From positions 248,001 to 312,000 of the forward strand of contig CAVZTR010000004.1 in assembly GCA_963778225.1 (NCBI GenBank): DNA of 64,000 nt. Direction: 5' to 3'. This document shows, in pieces, positions 35,574 through 44,389 of this stretch. Source of the DNA: JAGVSR01 sp963778225 (GTDB taxonomy: Bacteria > Pseudomonadota > Alphaproteobacteria > Rhizobiales > Hyphomicrobiaceae). Numbering within the stretch: position 1 is the stretch's first letter; every line of letters starts with the position of its first letter. The notes below the pieces were generated by a model. The model worked only from the letters and a program-made list of their open reading frames with translations, searched no databases and had not been told where the DNA came from. A program made the translations under genes and the position numbers.

Positions 35574-36317
35574 ATGGAAGGCCAGATCGACCTTTTTACC
35601 TTGTTGGCGATGATCGTTGCCGTTGTCGCGGTGTTGAAGCTCAGAAGCGTTCTGGGCCGCAAAACCGACGACGACGACGCGCGGATTGAACGTCGAGCGC
35701 GCGAAGAAGTTCGCACGGGAACGGCGGGCGCGGGCTCCGACAAGGTGGTGTCGCTGCCGCGGCGTGACCGGGGCGAGGAACCCATCGCCGAGACGCGCGT
35801 CGATACGGCGGAAGCGGAGAACAAGCTTCGTGAATTCGCAAAGGGCGACGAGGGGATTGCGGAAGGCCTGCTGGCGATCCGTAAGCTCGATCCGGAGTTC
35901 GAACCTGAGCAGTTCGTGGCCGGCGCGCGCCAAGCCTACGAGATCATCGTGACGTCTTTCGCGGAAGGCAATCGCAAGGCGCTGCGCGATCTCCTGAGCA
36001 AGGACGTGTTGGAAGGCTTCACGGGTGCCATCAGCGAACGCGAGGCACGCGGCGAAAAGATCGAACAGAACTTCGTCGGCATCAACAAAGCCGACATTCT
36101 CGAAGCGGAAGTGAAGAGCGGCATCGCCAACATCACGGTGCGGTTCGTGAGCCAGCTCATCACGGCCACCCGGGATAAGGGCGGCACCGTCGTCTCGGGC
36201 GATCCGACGCGCATTTCGGACGTCACCGATATCTGGACCTTCAGCCGCGATATCTCCACGGCGCGCGCACGCTCCAATCCGAACTGGCGCTTGGTCGCCA
36301 CGCAGGACGCGCACTGA
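35574..36317 (+). CDS. Tim44-like domain protein (TimA type)
   Basis: 247 residues. One N-terminal membrane helix (IDLFTLLAMIVAVVAVLKLRSVLG) is followed by a charged linker. The C-terminal Tim44 domain spans about residues 90-247 (FVAGARQAYEIIVTSFAEGNRKALRDLLSKDVLEGF, DIWTFSRDISTARARSNPNWRLVAT). Alphaproteobacterial TimA proteins are membrane-bound relatives of the mitochondrial import protein. The start has GGAAAG eight bases upstream. mltA and smr follow. Confidence 0.88.
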   Translation: MEGQIDLFTLLAMIVAVVAVLKLRSVLGRKTDDDDARIERRAREEVRTGTAGAGSDKVVSLPRRDRGEEPIAETRVDTAEAENKLREFAKGDEGIAEGLLAIRKLDPEFEPEQFVAGARQAYEIIVTSFAEGNRKALRDLLSKDVLEGFTGAISEREARGEKIEQNFVGINKADILEAEVKSGIANITVRFVSQLITATRDKGGTVVSGDPTRISDVTDIWTFSRDISTARARSNPNWRLVATQDAH

Positions 36318-36344
36318 GCTGCGGACGAGGACGCATGGTGACCC

Positions 36345-37439
36345 ATGTCGAGCACGGATGTCACCTTCGCACCGGCTCCCTTCGCCGATCTGCCGCATTG
36401 GGCGGATGACGATCACGCGGCGGCGTTCGCCGCGTTTTTCGTGTCGTCGCGCCGGTTGCTGGAGCGGGCTCGCGATGGGTTGACGCCCGCCTCTCCGGAG
36501 GCGCTGTTGCGCGTGGCGCGGATTGCGGTCGATAGCTCCGGCAACATTCATTCGGCCCATGACGCGCGGGCGTTCTTCGAAGAGCATTTCACGCCGCATC
36601 GGGTCGTGCATGCGGACGCGCAGGGACTGCTCACCGGGTATTATGAGCCGGTGATTGCGGGGTCGCGTACGCGGACAGACCGGTTCACAGTCCCCGTGCT
36701 TCGGCGGCCGGCAGATCTCGTCAATATTGTTTCCGAAAGCGAGCGCGGCGCGAAGGCCGAGGCGCTGACGCATGCGCGCCAGACGGCGACGGGGACGGAG
36801 CCTTACGCCACGCGCGAGGAGATCGAGGAGGGCGCGCTTGCGGGGCAGGGGCTCGAACTCGTGTGGCTCGAAGATGCGGTGGATGCCTTTTTCCTGCATG
36901 TGCAGGGTTCGGGACTGATCGCGTTCGCGGACGGCACGACGGCGCGCATCACGTATGACGGCAAGAACGGGCATCCTTACACGTCGGTGGGGCGATATCT
37001 GATCGACGCGGGCTTGTTTCCGGCAGATCAGATGTCGTTGCAGGCGCTGAAGGACTGGCTGCGCGCGAACGGTGCGCGCGGTATCGCGGCGATGCGGCAG
37101 AACAAGTCCTATGTGTTCTTTCGCGAATTGACGGGGGAAGCAGCCGCGTCGGCGCTCGGCGCGATGGAGATCCCATTGTCGGATCATCGCAGTCTCGCGG
37201 TCGATACGCGGTTTCATGCACTTGGAACGCCGGTTTATGTGGTGGCGCCGACGCTGACGCATGCGGGTCGCGCGGATGGTTTTTACCGGCTGATGGTGGC
37301 GCAGGATGTGGGCTCGGCCATTCGCGGGCCGGAGCGCGGCGACATTTATTTCGGCACGGGCGACGAGGCCGGGCGCAACGCCGGCATCACCAAGCATCCG
37401 GGCAACTTTTTCGTGCTGCTGCCCGAGGCCGTGCCGTGA
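36345..37439 (+). CDS. mltA: Membrane-bound lytic murein transglycosylase A family
   Basis: 364 residues. The MltA barrel is seen in GLLTGYYEPVIAGSRTRTDRFTVPVLRRP. The C-terminal 3D (Asp-Asp-Asp) domain covers GMEIPLSDHRSLAVDTRFHALGTPVYVVAP and MVAQDVGSAIRGPERGDIYFGTGDEAG. It cleaves peptidoglycan glycan strands to anhydro ends. No signal peptide or lipobox is visible at this start; an earlier non-ATG start cannot be excluded. The smr ATG overlaps its stop. Confidence 0.9.
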   Translation: MSSTDVTFAPAPFADLPHWADDDHAAAFAAFFVSSRRLLERARDGLTPASPEALLRVARIAVDSSGNIHSAHDARAFFEEHFTPHRVVHADAQGLLTGYYEPVIAGSRTRTDRFTVPVLRRPADLVNIVSESERGAKAEALTHARQTATGTEPYATREEIEEGALAGQGLELVWLEDAVDAFFLHVQGSGLIAFADGTTARITYDGKNGHPYTSVGRYLIDAGLFPADQMSLQALKDWLRANGARGIAAMRQNKSYVFFRELTGEAAASALGAMEIPLSDHRSLAVDTRFHALGTPVYVVAPTLTHAGRADGFYRLMVAQDVGSAIRGPERGDIYFGTGDEAGRNAGITKHPGNFFVLLPEAVP

Positions 37440-38054
37440 CGAAGAAGCCCGGCCGCGGGGGCGGCAAGAAAACGGTTCTGACGGACGAGGATCACGAACT
37501 CTGGGAGCATACCGCGGCTTCGCTTTCGCCATTGAAAGTGGCGAAGGGGCGGGTGCACGCGGCGCTGGAGGACGAGCCGGATTTCGCGCAGCTATTTGCG
37601 CCGAAGACCAAGCCGCACGGACACAGCAAAAAGCATCATGCTCCGGTTGATGCGCCGCCGGTGGCCGCAAGGAAGAAGACGCCGGAACTCAATTCGTTCG
37701 ATCCGCGCAACGCTGAAGAAACTGAGGCGCGGCAAGATCGAGATCGAGGGGCGGATCGATCTGCACGGCATGCGCCAGGCGGAGGCGCACGCGGCGCTGA
37801 TCCGGTTCATTCACGGGTCGGCGTCGATGGGCAAGCGGTGGGTGCTCGTGATTACGGGGAAGGGATCGCCGTCACGGTCGCGCGAGGATGATGTGGAGCG
37901 GCCGTTCGGCGAGCCGCCGCGCGGGGTGTTGAAGCGGAATGTTCCGATGTGGCTGGCGGAGCCGGACGTGCGCGGGCTGATCGTGAGTTTCACGGAAGCC
38001 GCCGCGGAGCACGGCGGCTCCGGCGCGCTTTATGTGCATTTGAGACGGGGGTAG
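37436..38054 (+). pseudogene. Smr-domain protein, frameshifted
   Basis: The frame from 37436 gives a basic N-terminal region ending in ELNSFDPRNA. One extra base near 37714-37718 breaks it, and the Smr domain continues in the next frame as KKLRRGKIEIEGRIDLHGMRQAEAHAALIRFIHG and RWVLVITGKGS to VSFTEAAAEHGGSGALYVHLRRG. The LDLHG-type (IDLHG) and TGxG (TGKG) motifs are complete. Smr domains are putative nicking endonucleases. It overlaps mltA by four bases; island 1 follows. Confidence 0.82.
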
Positions 38055-38631
38055 AGTTCGTACGTTTCGAAGCTTGGATTCAGAATGCCGATCTCTGATA
38101 AACTTCGATGCATTTGCTTTCCAGCTCTGCATAAATCTCGATGGCTGCTGACTCTGAGTTCCGATACTCGGCGTCGTGCTTCTGAGTGATGCGCAGTTTT
38201 CCGATTCGCGCTAGTCATCACGTGACATTCGTATCGGCAAGCTTCTGGATCAGCGACTCGGATGCGATGCCACTTGGCATAGGCACAAAGCTGTATTCGC
38301 ATGCCAGCTTGCTGAGCCTGGACGCGTCGAATTACAGCGGTCGATCGATTCTTCGTGTCAGTCAGAGCTCGGAACTTGCGCGTTCGTAATATTCTGGATC
38401 TGACATCGCAACATCGAGTCTTTGCTGCTGAGGTCTTCCGTTCAGTAGACGCACGCGACGTCGACTTCTAGCGACATCTCGTCTGCGACTGCCTTTGCAA
38501 GCGATCGACATCTCGACGTATTCCGCAATGAGCTACGATCTATCGCCGAGCCGAGTCGTCGACTATGCTCGTCAGGACAGATCAACACGGGCTAGTGTAT
38601 CTTCCAGTCTACGAATGGACTCTGCTTCAGC
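38055..38631. other. Gene-free, lower-G+C island 1
   Basis: 577 bp between the convergent smr and ialB genes. No frame stays open with credible codon use, and stops occur in all frames. G+C is roughly half by hand count of sample lines, lower than in the coding DNA on either side. CTAG, otherwise scarce here, appears at 38211, 38468 and 38592. The phrase GACATCTCG occurs near 38472 and 38507. No hairpin terminator, tRNA or IS end was recognised. Confidence 0.6.
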
Positions 38632-39147
38632 TCACTTACACGTCTTGCTGAGTTCGGTGAGGGCTTGGGTTAGGCCGCTGAGGGTGTAGGTGTCGGTGGT
38701 TTCGGTGCCGCGGGCGGACGTGGCGGTGACGTCGGCTTTCGAGCCTTTTTTCAGCGCTTCGACGAGTTTCAGTTCCTGGGTCGCGTCGGCGACGTAGGCG
38801 CGCTCTTCTTTCGGAAACAGGCTGAACGTGTCGGTGCCGATGGTGACCGTCACCGTCGAGTCGGGCTTCACGGGATAGCCGAGCTTGACGCTGACTTCGG
38901 AGCGGATGCCGTCCTTCGGCCAGGCGGAGACATAGAGCAGCGTCGGGCCGCGATTGGCGGTGGCGGGTTTTTTCTCCGTCGGCGCGGCGGCGGCGAAGCA
39001 GAGTTTCGAGCCGGCGCTTTCGTTCGCATAGACGCTCCATGCGCCGTAGGTGCCTTCGACGGTGGTCGCCTGGGCGTTGGCGACAAGCGGCGCAAGGATC
39101 GCTGCCAGGATCGCGGCGAGTGGGGCGGTTTTGATGATCTTGCGCAT
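38632..39147 (-). CDS. Invasion-associated locus B (IalB) family protein
   Basis: A 171-residue exported protein with signal peptide (MRKIIKTAPLAAILAAILAPLVANAQA). The body has the IalB pattern: GAWSVYANESAGSKLCFAAAAPTEKKP, a mid-part LYVSAWPKDGIRSEVSVKLGYPV, and a terminal Cys (LSKTCK) that can pair with the first. IalB of Bartonella is linked to erythrocyte invasion, but most family members are in free-living alphaproteobacteria and have no known role. The frame is open far upstream to 40365 by chance. Confidence 0.88.
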   Translation of the reverse strand: MRKIIKTAPLAAILAAILAPLVANAQATTVEGTYGAWSVYANESAGSKLCFAAAAPTEKKPATANRGPTLLYVSAWPKDGIRSEVSVKLGYPVKPDSTVTVTIGTDTFSLFPKEERAYVADATQELKLVEALKKGSKADVTATSARGTETTDTYTLSGLTQALTELSKTCK

Positions 39148-39254
39148 GGTGTGATGCTCAATTCTGCGATGTGCCGTGCGGGGCGGGGTCGAGGGGTTTA
39201 CGAGACCGCCGTCGCTATCTTCGAAGACATTACGCGAGAACTGGGGCGATGCCT

Positions 39255-39845
39255 TCAGCCTTTGCGGGTTTTTCCCAAGGGAGCATGGCCCGTGGGCGGA
39301 AGGGGTGCTGCGGGTCCGCCTTCGTGCAGCGGTCGGTCGGCGAAGCGGGCGAGCGATTTCACGCGGTCGTACATGACGATCGCGCCCGCCATGGCGACGT
39401 TCACGCAGAACGATGTCGGGATCTTGACGACGTAGTCGCAGCGGGCGAGCAGCGGTTCGGAGAGTGAGCCGCGCTCGGGGCCAAGGATGTAGGCGGCGCG
39501 GAGCGGGTGGTGGAAGCTCGGCAAGTCGATGGCGCCTTCGACCAGTTCGATGCCGACGAGCTTGACGCCTTTCGGCAGGGCCATGTCGTCGAGGCCGCGC
39601 CAGTTGTAGTGCGGCAGGTGAAGCTGGCTGCGCGAGGTATCGGCGTAGGCTTCGAGCGCGTTGTAGGTTGCGCCGATGGTGAAGGTGAAACTGGCGCCGA
39701 ACGCGTGGGCCGAGCGCATCAGATTGCCAAGGTTCAGCTGCTTCGACATGCGTTCCGCGCCAATAGCGAAGTAGCCGCGCGCCCGGGGCGGCCAGGACGG
39801 CGGCGGGGGCGGATAGGTGGGTGTCGGCGGGGCGTCTTGGGACAT
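39255..39845 (-). CDS. TrmH/SpoU-family RNA methyltransferase
   Basis: 196 residues. SPOUT motif 1 is NLGNLMRSAHAFGASFTFTIG, motif 2 AAYILGPERGSLSEPLLARCD and motif 3 VVKIPTSFCVNVAMAGAIVMYDR, which form the knotted SAM site. The N terminus is Pro-rich and the C terminus short. It probably 2'-O-methylates a tRNA or rRNA ribose; the target is unknown. It is divergent from the quinone oxidoreductase gene. Confidence 0.9.
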   Translation of the reverse strand: MSQDAPPTPTYPPPPPSWPPRARGYFAIGAERMSKQLNLGNLMRSAHAFGASFTFTIGATYNALEAYADTSRSQLHLPHYNWRGLDDMALPKGVKLVGIELVEGAIDLPSFHHPLRAAYILGPERGSLSEPLLARCDYVVKIPTSFCVNVAMAGAIVMYDRVKSLARFADRPLHEGGPAAPLPPTGHAPLGKTRKG

Positions 39846-39978
39846 CAGGGTCTATCGGCGTTGTGAGGGGCTGCTGCTTCTGGCGTAGCGGGTGCGGGGG
39901 CCTTGCGCGCGGCGGCGAAACGTTCCACCTGAGGCGCGGCTGAACAGGACTGGCCAAGATTTGAGGCGGAGATTTCAT

Positions 39979-40962
39979 ATGCGGGCGGTGCTGTGCAAGC
40001 GTCTCGATGGGCCGGAGGCGCTCGTGATCGAGGACGTGCCGGCGGCGGAGCCGGGACCGGGGGAGATCGCGGTGACGGTGCGCGTCGCGGCGCTGAACTT
40101 CTTCGATACGCTGATTACGCGCGGCAAATACCAGCACAAGCCAGAGCTGCCGTTTTCGCCGGCGGGCGAGATCGCGGGCGTCGTGGCGCGCGTGGGCGAG
40201 GGCGTCAGCGGATTTCTGCCGGGGGACCGGGTGGCGGCGTATCTCGGCTGGGGCGGGGCGCGCGACGAGGTGATCGTGACGACGGAGGCAGCGATCCCGA
40301 TTCCGTCGGGGGTGGCGGATGAGGTCGCGGCGGGGGTGCCGATTACGTACGGGACAGCGATCCACGGGTTGAAAGACCGGGCGAATGTGCAGCCGAACGA
40401 GTGGGTCGCGGTGACCGGGGCGGCGGGCGGCGCGGGACTGGCTGCGATCGAGATCGCGAAGGTGATGGGCGCGCGGGTGATTGCGGTTGCGTCATCGGAG
40501 GAGAAGCTCGCGATCTGCCGGGCGCATGGCGCGGATGCGGTGATCGACTATGGCAAAGAGGATCTGAAGCAGGCGCTGCGCGAGCGGACCGGCGGGGCGG
40601 GCGTCGATGTCGTGTACGACTGCGTCGGTGGGGATGCGGCGGAGCCGGCACTGCGGGCGCTGCGGTGGAACGGGCGGTTTCTGGTGGTGGGGTTTGCGTC
40701 GGGGGATATCCCGAAGTTCCCGCTCAATCTGCTGCTGGTGAAGGGCGTCTCGGTATTGGGCGTGTTCTGGGGCGAGGCGGTGAAGCGCGATCCGGCCGGG
40801 CACCGGGCGAACATGGAGTTCGTGCTGCGGGCGGTGGCGGACGGGCGGCTTAGGCCTCGTGTGCACGGGACATATGCGCTGGAGCGGATCGCGGAGGCGA
40901 TCGGCGTGCTCGAGCGACGGGAGGCGACGGGCAAGGTGGTGGTGCGGGTTTCGGGAGATTGA
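39979..40962 (+). CDS. Zinc-independent quinone oxidoreductase (MDR family)
   Basis: A 327-residue medium-chain dehydrogenase/reductase. The N-terminal GroES-like part has LNFFDTLITRGKYQHKPELPFSPAGEIAGVVARVGEGV. The NADP fold is WVAVTGAAGGAGLAAIEIAKVMGARVIAVAS, and DVVYDCVGG follows. No catalytic or structural zinc cysteines are seen. It is likely an NADPH:quinone or enoyl-type reductase. GGCGGAG lies eight bases before ATG 39979. Confidence 0.9.
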   Translation: MRAVLCKRLDGPEALVIEDVPAAEPGPGEIAVTVRVAALNFFDTLITRGKYQHKPELPFSPAGEIAGVVARVGEGVSGFLPGDRVAAYLGWGGARDEVIVTTEAAIPIPSGVADEVAAGVPITYGTAIHGLKDRANVQPNEWVAVTGAAGGAGLAAIEIAKVMGARVIAVASSEEKLAICRAHGADAVIDYGKEDLKQALRERTGGAGVDVVYDCVGGDAAEPALRALRWNGRFLVVGFASGDIPKFPLNLLLVKGVSVLGVFWGEAVKRDPAGHRANMEFVLRAVADGRLRPRVHGTYALERIAEAIGVLERREATGKVVVRVSGD

Positions 40963-41182
40963 GCGTTCCGGATTGGGACGGCCGTTGATCCGGTGTTCAC
41001 CGTAATAGCCTGAATTACATCGCTTTTTTCTGATTCTGTTCAGTCAAAATTACCCATCGCCGACGATGATCAGCCTTGCGCATGACAACTCCGTTGCTTG
41101 GAGCGGGCATGCGTGGGCCGCGCGTGCGCGGTTCGAGCATGTCTGGGAATGGGGTCGCGACGTGGGGATCGTCTGGCAAATC

Positions 41183-42256
41183 ATGAATTCGCTGTGGTGG
41201 CGGGTGGCGATGAGCTTTCTCGCGGGCAGCTTCACGTGTCCGCAGGCCAAGGCGGAATCCTTTTTCGAAAGCCTGTTCGGGTTGGGTTCGTCGAAGCCGA
41301 AGGTCGAGCGGGCGGCGCCAAAATCTGGCGCGCGAATGGGGACAAAGGCGCAGTCGTATTCCGAGTGGAAAGCGGGACGGTTCCAGACCACGCCGGAGGA
41401 GGGCGACCGCGATCCGGCCTACGGCGGCAGTTTCAAGACGGTCTGCGTGCGCACGTGCGACGGCTACTATTGGCCGGTCAGCCGGTCAGTGAAGCGCGAG
41501 CGTTTCGAGACGGATGCGAAGCGGTGCGATGCCGGGTGTCTGGGCGAAGCCAAGCTTTTCTACCAGCATAAGGACAGCGACGATCCCAAGACCATGGTGG
41601 ATCTCGAAGGCACGCCCTATACGGCGCTGAAGACGGCGTTCCTCTATCGCAAGACGCTGATCAACGGATGCGGCTGCCGGGCGGCGCCGTGGTCCATGGC
41701 GGAACATGCGCGGCATCAGGACTACAAAGTCGCGGATGACGCGAAGAAGCTGCAGCTCGCCTTAGCGCGCGAGCGCGACAAGGCCGAGGCGCTGCGCAAG
41801 GACAAGATCGCACAAATCATCGCGGCGACGCGCGAAGCCGTGATGCTCGATGAAGCCGAGGAAGCAACCTTTGGGGATGCTGTAGCGGCGGTGGCGATCG
41901 ATGGTGTGGAAGCGATCGCGGCGACCGAAACGATTGCAGCGGTGGATGTGGATACCGATCCTGCTGTCAGCGTTACAGGATATGTTCATTTGCACATTCT
42001 TCCGAACGCAGTGGTCGAAGCGGAAGTGGCGGAAACGGAGCCGAACGTTTCGCAAGTCATGCTGGCGGAACTCGAGGAGGCGCTGCAGGAGATCTCAGGT
42101 GCGCCGATGACTGCTGCCAAGTCCGGCGTGCCGCCACGCAAATCACGCGTGAAAGCGGCAAAAGCCAGACCGCCGAAGCCCGTGCAGACGGTTTCACTCT
42201 TCGACGGGTTTGGGCTTTTCAACTGGCCGGGTGATGCGCCGCCCCGCGGACGCTAG
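41183..42256 (+). CDS. DUF2865 exported protein
   Basis: 357 residues. A hydrophobic N terminus (NSLWWRVAMSFLAGSFTCPQAKA) is a probable signal. The DUF2865 core is FKTVCVRTCDGYYWPVSRSVKRERFETDAKRCDAGC, AKLFYQHKDSDDPKTMVDLEGTPYTALKTAFLYRK and CGCRAAPWSMAEHARH, with six or more conserved cysteines. About residues 190-320 are Ala/Glu/Val-rich and acidic, ending in a basic Pro tail (PPRKSRVKAAKARPPKP). The function is unknown. The frame is open from 41066; ATG 41183 is chosen for the signal sequence. Confidence 0.8.
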   Translation: MNSLWWRVAMSFLAGSFTCPQAKAESFFESLFGLGSSKPKVERAAPKSGARMGTKAQSYSEWKAGRFQTTPEEGDRDPAYGGSFKTVCVRTCDGYYWPVSRSVKRERFETDAKRCDAGCLGEAKLFYQHKDSDDPKTMVDLEGTPYTALKTAFLYRKTLINGCGCRAAPWSMAEHARHQDYKVADDAKKLQLALARERDKAEALRKDKIAQIIAATREAVMLDEAEEATFGDAVAAVAIDGVEAIAATETIAAVDVDTDPAVSVTGYVHLHILPNAVVEAEVAETEPNVSQVMLAELEEALQEISGAPMTAAKSGVPPRKSRVKAAKARPPKPVQTVSLFDGFGLFNWPGDAPPRGR

Positions 42257-42281
42257 TTGATAGGCGGAGCGGGTCGGTGCG

Positions 42282-42848
42282 TCACTCGTCGAGATCGGCG
42301 AAGACGTGACGGGCACCGCGCAGGGAAAAGGCTTCCTCGATGGCGTAGGGGCCGCCGCCGGTCTTGGGCCGTGAAGAAAACAGCACGAATTCTTCGATCA
42401 TAAACGGGCGGGAGCGCAGTAACGCGTGGGCCTGCAAGAACCGCGTGAGATCGGGGATGACCACATTGCGCAGGCGGGCGAGCGTGATGTGCGGCTTGAA
42501 TGGACGCGTTTCGGGTGAGAGACCGACAGAGCGGGCAGCGCGTTCGTGTGCGCGCGCGAGTGCCTCGAGTTGCGGCGATGCTCTGAGACCGGCATAGAGA
42601 ATCTTGGGGTCGTTGCCGCCGAGGACGTGCACGCCCTCAAGGGCGAGTTCGAAAACGTCGACGTCGATGCGGGATAGTTCCTCGGCGAATTCGTTGGCGA
42701 GACGGTTGTCGATGTCTCCTGCAAAGCGCAGCGTGATGTGGAGATTGTCCTCCTCGATCCAAAATGCACCAGGGAGCGGCACTTCAAGATCGGACAGCTG
42801 ATCCTTGATGTCTTCGGGCAATTCAATTCCGCTGAAGAGCCGCGGCAT
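42282..42848 (-). CDS. thpR: RNA 2',3'-cyclic phosphodiesterase
   Basis: 188 residues of the 2H phosphoesterase family. The two H-x-T-x motifs are NLHITLRFAGD (about residue 37) and KPHITLARLRN. It hydrolyses cyclic phosphate ends and ligates tRNA halves in vitro. It is convergent with the DUF2865 gene at a 25-bp gap and downstream of tesA. Confidence 0.93.
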   Translation of the reverse strand: MPRLFSGIELPEDIKDQLSDLEVPLPGAFWIEEDNLHITLRFAGDIDNRLANEFAEELSRIDVDVFELALEGVHVLGGNDPKILYAGLRASPQLEALARAHERAARSVGLSPETRPFKPHITLARLRNVVIPDLTRFLQAHALLRSRPFMIEEFVLFSSRPKTGGGPYAIEEAFSLRGARHVFADLDE

Positions 42849-42894
42849 GGGACGCCTCCTTCGACGGGCGGGCTAAGACGAGCGGGTCAGCGCG

Positions 42895-43593
42895 TTACGA
42901 TTTTGACTGCACGCTCGCGCGCTGGGTCTCGACCTTCTGCAGCAATTCTTCGACCTTGGGCATAATGTTCTCGACGATTTTCGCGACACCTTTGCCGTTC
43001 GGATGCATTCCGTCGTCGAGGTTCAGTGTTTTGTCGAGTGCGATGCCTTCGAGGAAAAAGGGATAAAGGAGGACATCATGTTTCTCCGCGAGATCCCGAT
43101 ACATGGCATCGAAATCGCGTGCATAATCTGCGCCCCAGTTCTTCGGTGCGATCATGCCCGCCAGCAGCACAGCAATGTTGCGCTCCTTCAGCTTTGTGAT
43201 GAGCGTATCCAGATTAGCTTTGGCTTCGGCCGGAGATTGTCCGCGGAGCGCATCGTTGGCGCCCAGTTCGAGGATGACGGCTTCGGTGCCGGGGGGGATG
43301 GCCCATTCGAAGCGCTCAAGTCCGGCGGCGGTGGTATCGCCCGACACGCCTGCATTCGTGACGTCAACGGCACGCCCTTTGGCGGCGAGCGCTTTGGAAA
43401 GCTGGGCGGGAAACGATTCGTCAGGTCTCAACAGATAGCCAGCGGTGAGGCTGTCACCGAATGCGACGAGTTTCACAGGTGATTTGGCCTCCGCCGGGAG
43501 TAGGGTGAGGGTCAAGACGGCATTGAACATGATGGCGAGAAGCCCCACCTGAAAGGGACGGCAGACCAGCCGGAAAGTGTGCGCGCCAATCAT
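42895..43593 (-). CDS. tesA: GDSL arylesterase/lysophospholipase TesA
   Basis: A 232-residue exported SGNH hydrolase. Signal peptide residues 1-37 end in LLPAEAKS. Block I is VAFGDSLTAGY (catalytic Ser48), block II Gly is in TNAGVSGDTTAAG, block III is ILELGANDALRG, and block V is DDGMHPNGKG (Asp and His). It cleaves acyl esters and thioesters in the periplasm. It is divergent from ybbA, the same layout as in E. coli. Confidence 0.93.
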   Translation of the reverse strand: MIGAHTFRLVCRPFQVGLLAIMFNAVLTLTLLPAEAKSPVKLVAFGDSLTAGYLLRPDESFPAQLSKALAAKGRAVDVTNAGVSGDTTAAGLERFEWAIPPGTEAVILELGANDALRGQSPAEAKANLDTLITKLKERNIAVLLAGMIAPKNWGADYARDFDAMYRDLAEKHDVLLYPFFLEGIALDKTLNLDDGMHPNGKGVAKIVENIMPKVEELLQKVETQRASVQSKS

Positions 43594-43696
43594 TTTTCTG
43601 CCTCACGTCTCGTCCATTGGGTTTCTGTCACGTATAGCCCTCGCGGGGGCAAAACAAGGCACCCCCTCCTTACAACGCCTTCATCAAGGACCGCGC

Positions 43697-44389
43697 GTGA
43701 CCGCACCCATCATTTCACTAAAATCCGTTCAACTGACGCTCGACAGCCGCGCCGGGCCGGTGTCGATCCTCAACGGGGTCGGATTGGAGATCGAGGCGGG
43801 GCAGTCGGTTGCGATTGTCGGGCCTTCGGGGTCAGGCAAAACTTCGCTCCTCATGGTGCTGGCGGGGCTCGAACGCGCAACATCGGGCGAAGTTCGCATT
43901 GCAGGACATGATTTCCAGGTGCTCGGAGAGGACGCGTTGGCGCGCGTGCGCGGGGAAACGATCGGTATTGTGTTCCAGTCGTTCCATCTTGTGCCGACGA
44001 TGACAGCGCTTGAGAACGTGGCCCTGCCGCTGGAATTCTCAGGGCGCACCAATGCCGAGGCGACTGCGCGCGCGCGACTGGAGGAGGTTGGGTTGTCGCA
44101 TCGTCTCGATCATTATCCCGCGCAGCTTTCAGGCGGCGAGCAGCAGCGTGTGGCACTGGCGCGTGCGCTGTCCATCGAGCCGAAGCTGCTTCTGGCCGAT
44201 GAGCCGACGGGTAACCTGGATGGACGCACGGGGCGTGGGGTGGTGGATCTTCTGTTTGGCCTCAAGAAGGACCACGAGGCGACTCTCGTTCTTGTAACGC
44301 ACGACGAACGGCTAGCGGCAGAGTGTGATCGCGTGATCCGCATGGCTGATGGGCGGATCATCGACGACAAGCGGGCGAAGGCGGCATGA
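43697..44389 (+). CDS. ybbA: ABC transporter ATP-binding protein YbbA
   Basis: A 230-residue MacB/LolD-type ATPase. Walker A is VGPSGSGKTSLLMVLAG, the Q-loop is VFQSFHLVPTM, the signature is LSGGEQQRVALARAL, Walker B is LLLADEPTGNLD, and the switch is THDERL. The start is GTG 43697 with AAGGA seven bases upstream. Four-base overlap with the ybbP permease. Confidence 0.95.
   Translation: MTAPIISLKSVQLTLDSRAGPVSILNGVGLEIEAGQSVAIVGPSGSGKTSLLMVLAGLERATSGEVRIAGHDFQVLGEDALARVRGETIGIVFQSFHLVPTMTALENVALPLEFSGRTNAEATARARLEEVGLSHRLDHYPAQLSGGEQQRVALARALSIEPKLLLADEPTGNLDGRTGRGVVDLLFGLKKDHEATLVLVTHDERLAAECDRVIRMADGRIIDDKRAKAA

Noticed and set aside
35556..37670. 704-codon minus-strand frame opposite tim44 and mltA
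   Set aside because: Arg-rich antisense shadow; both plus-strand genes have clear domains.
38186..38689. Short plus-strand ORFs in island 1
   Set aside because: 60-67 codons, no conserved motif, no ribosome site, composition as expected by chance.
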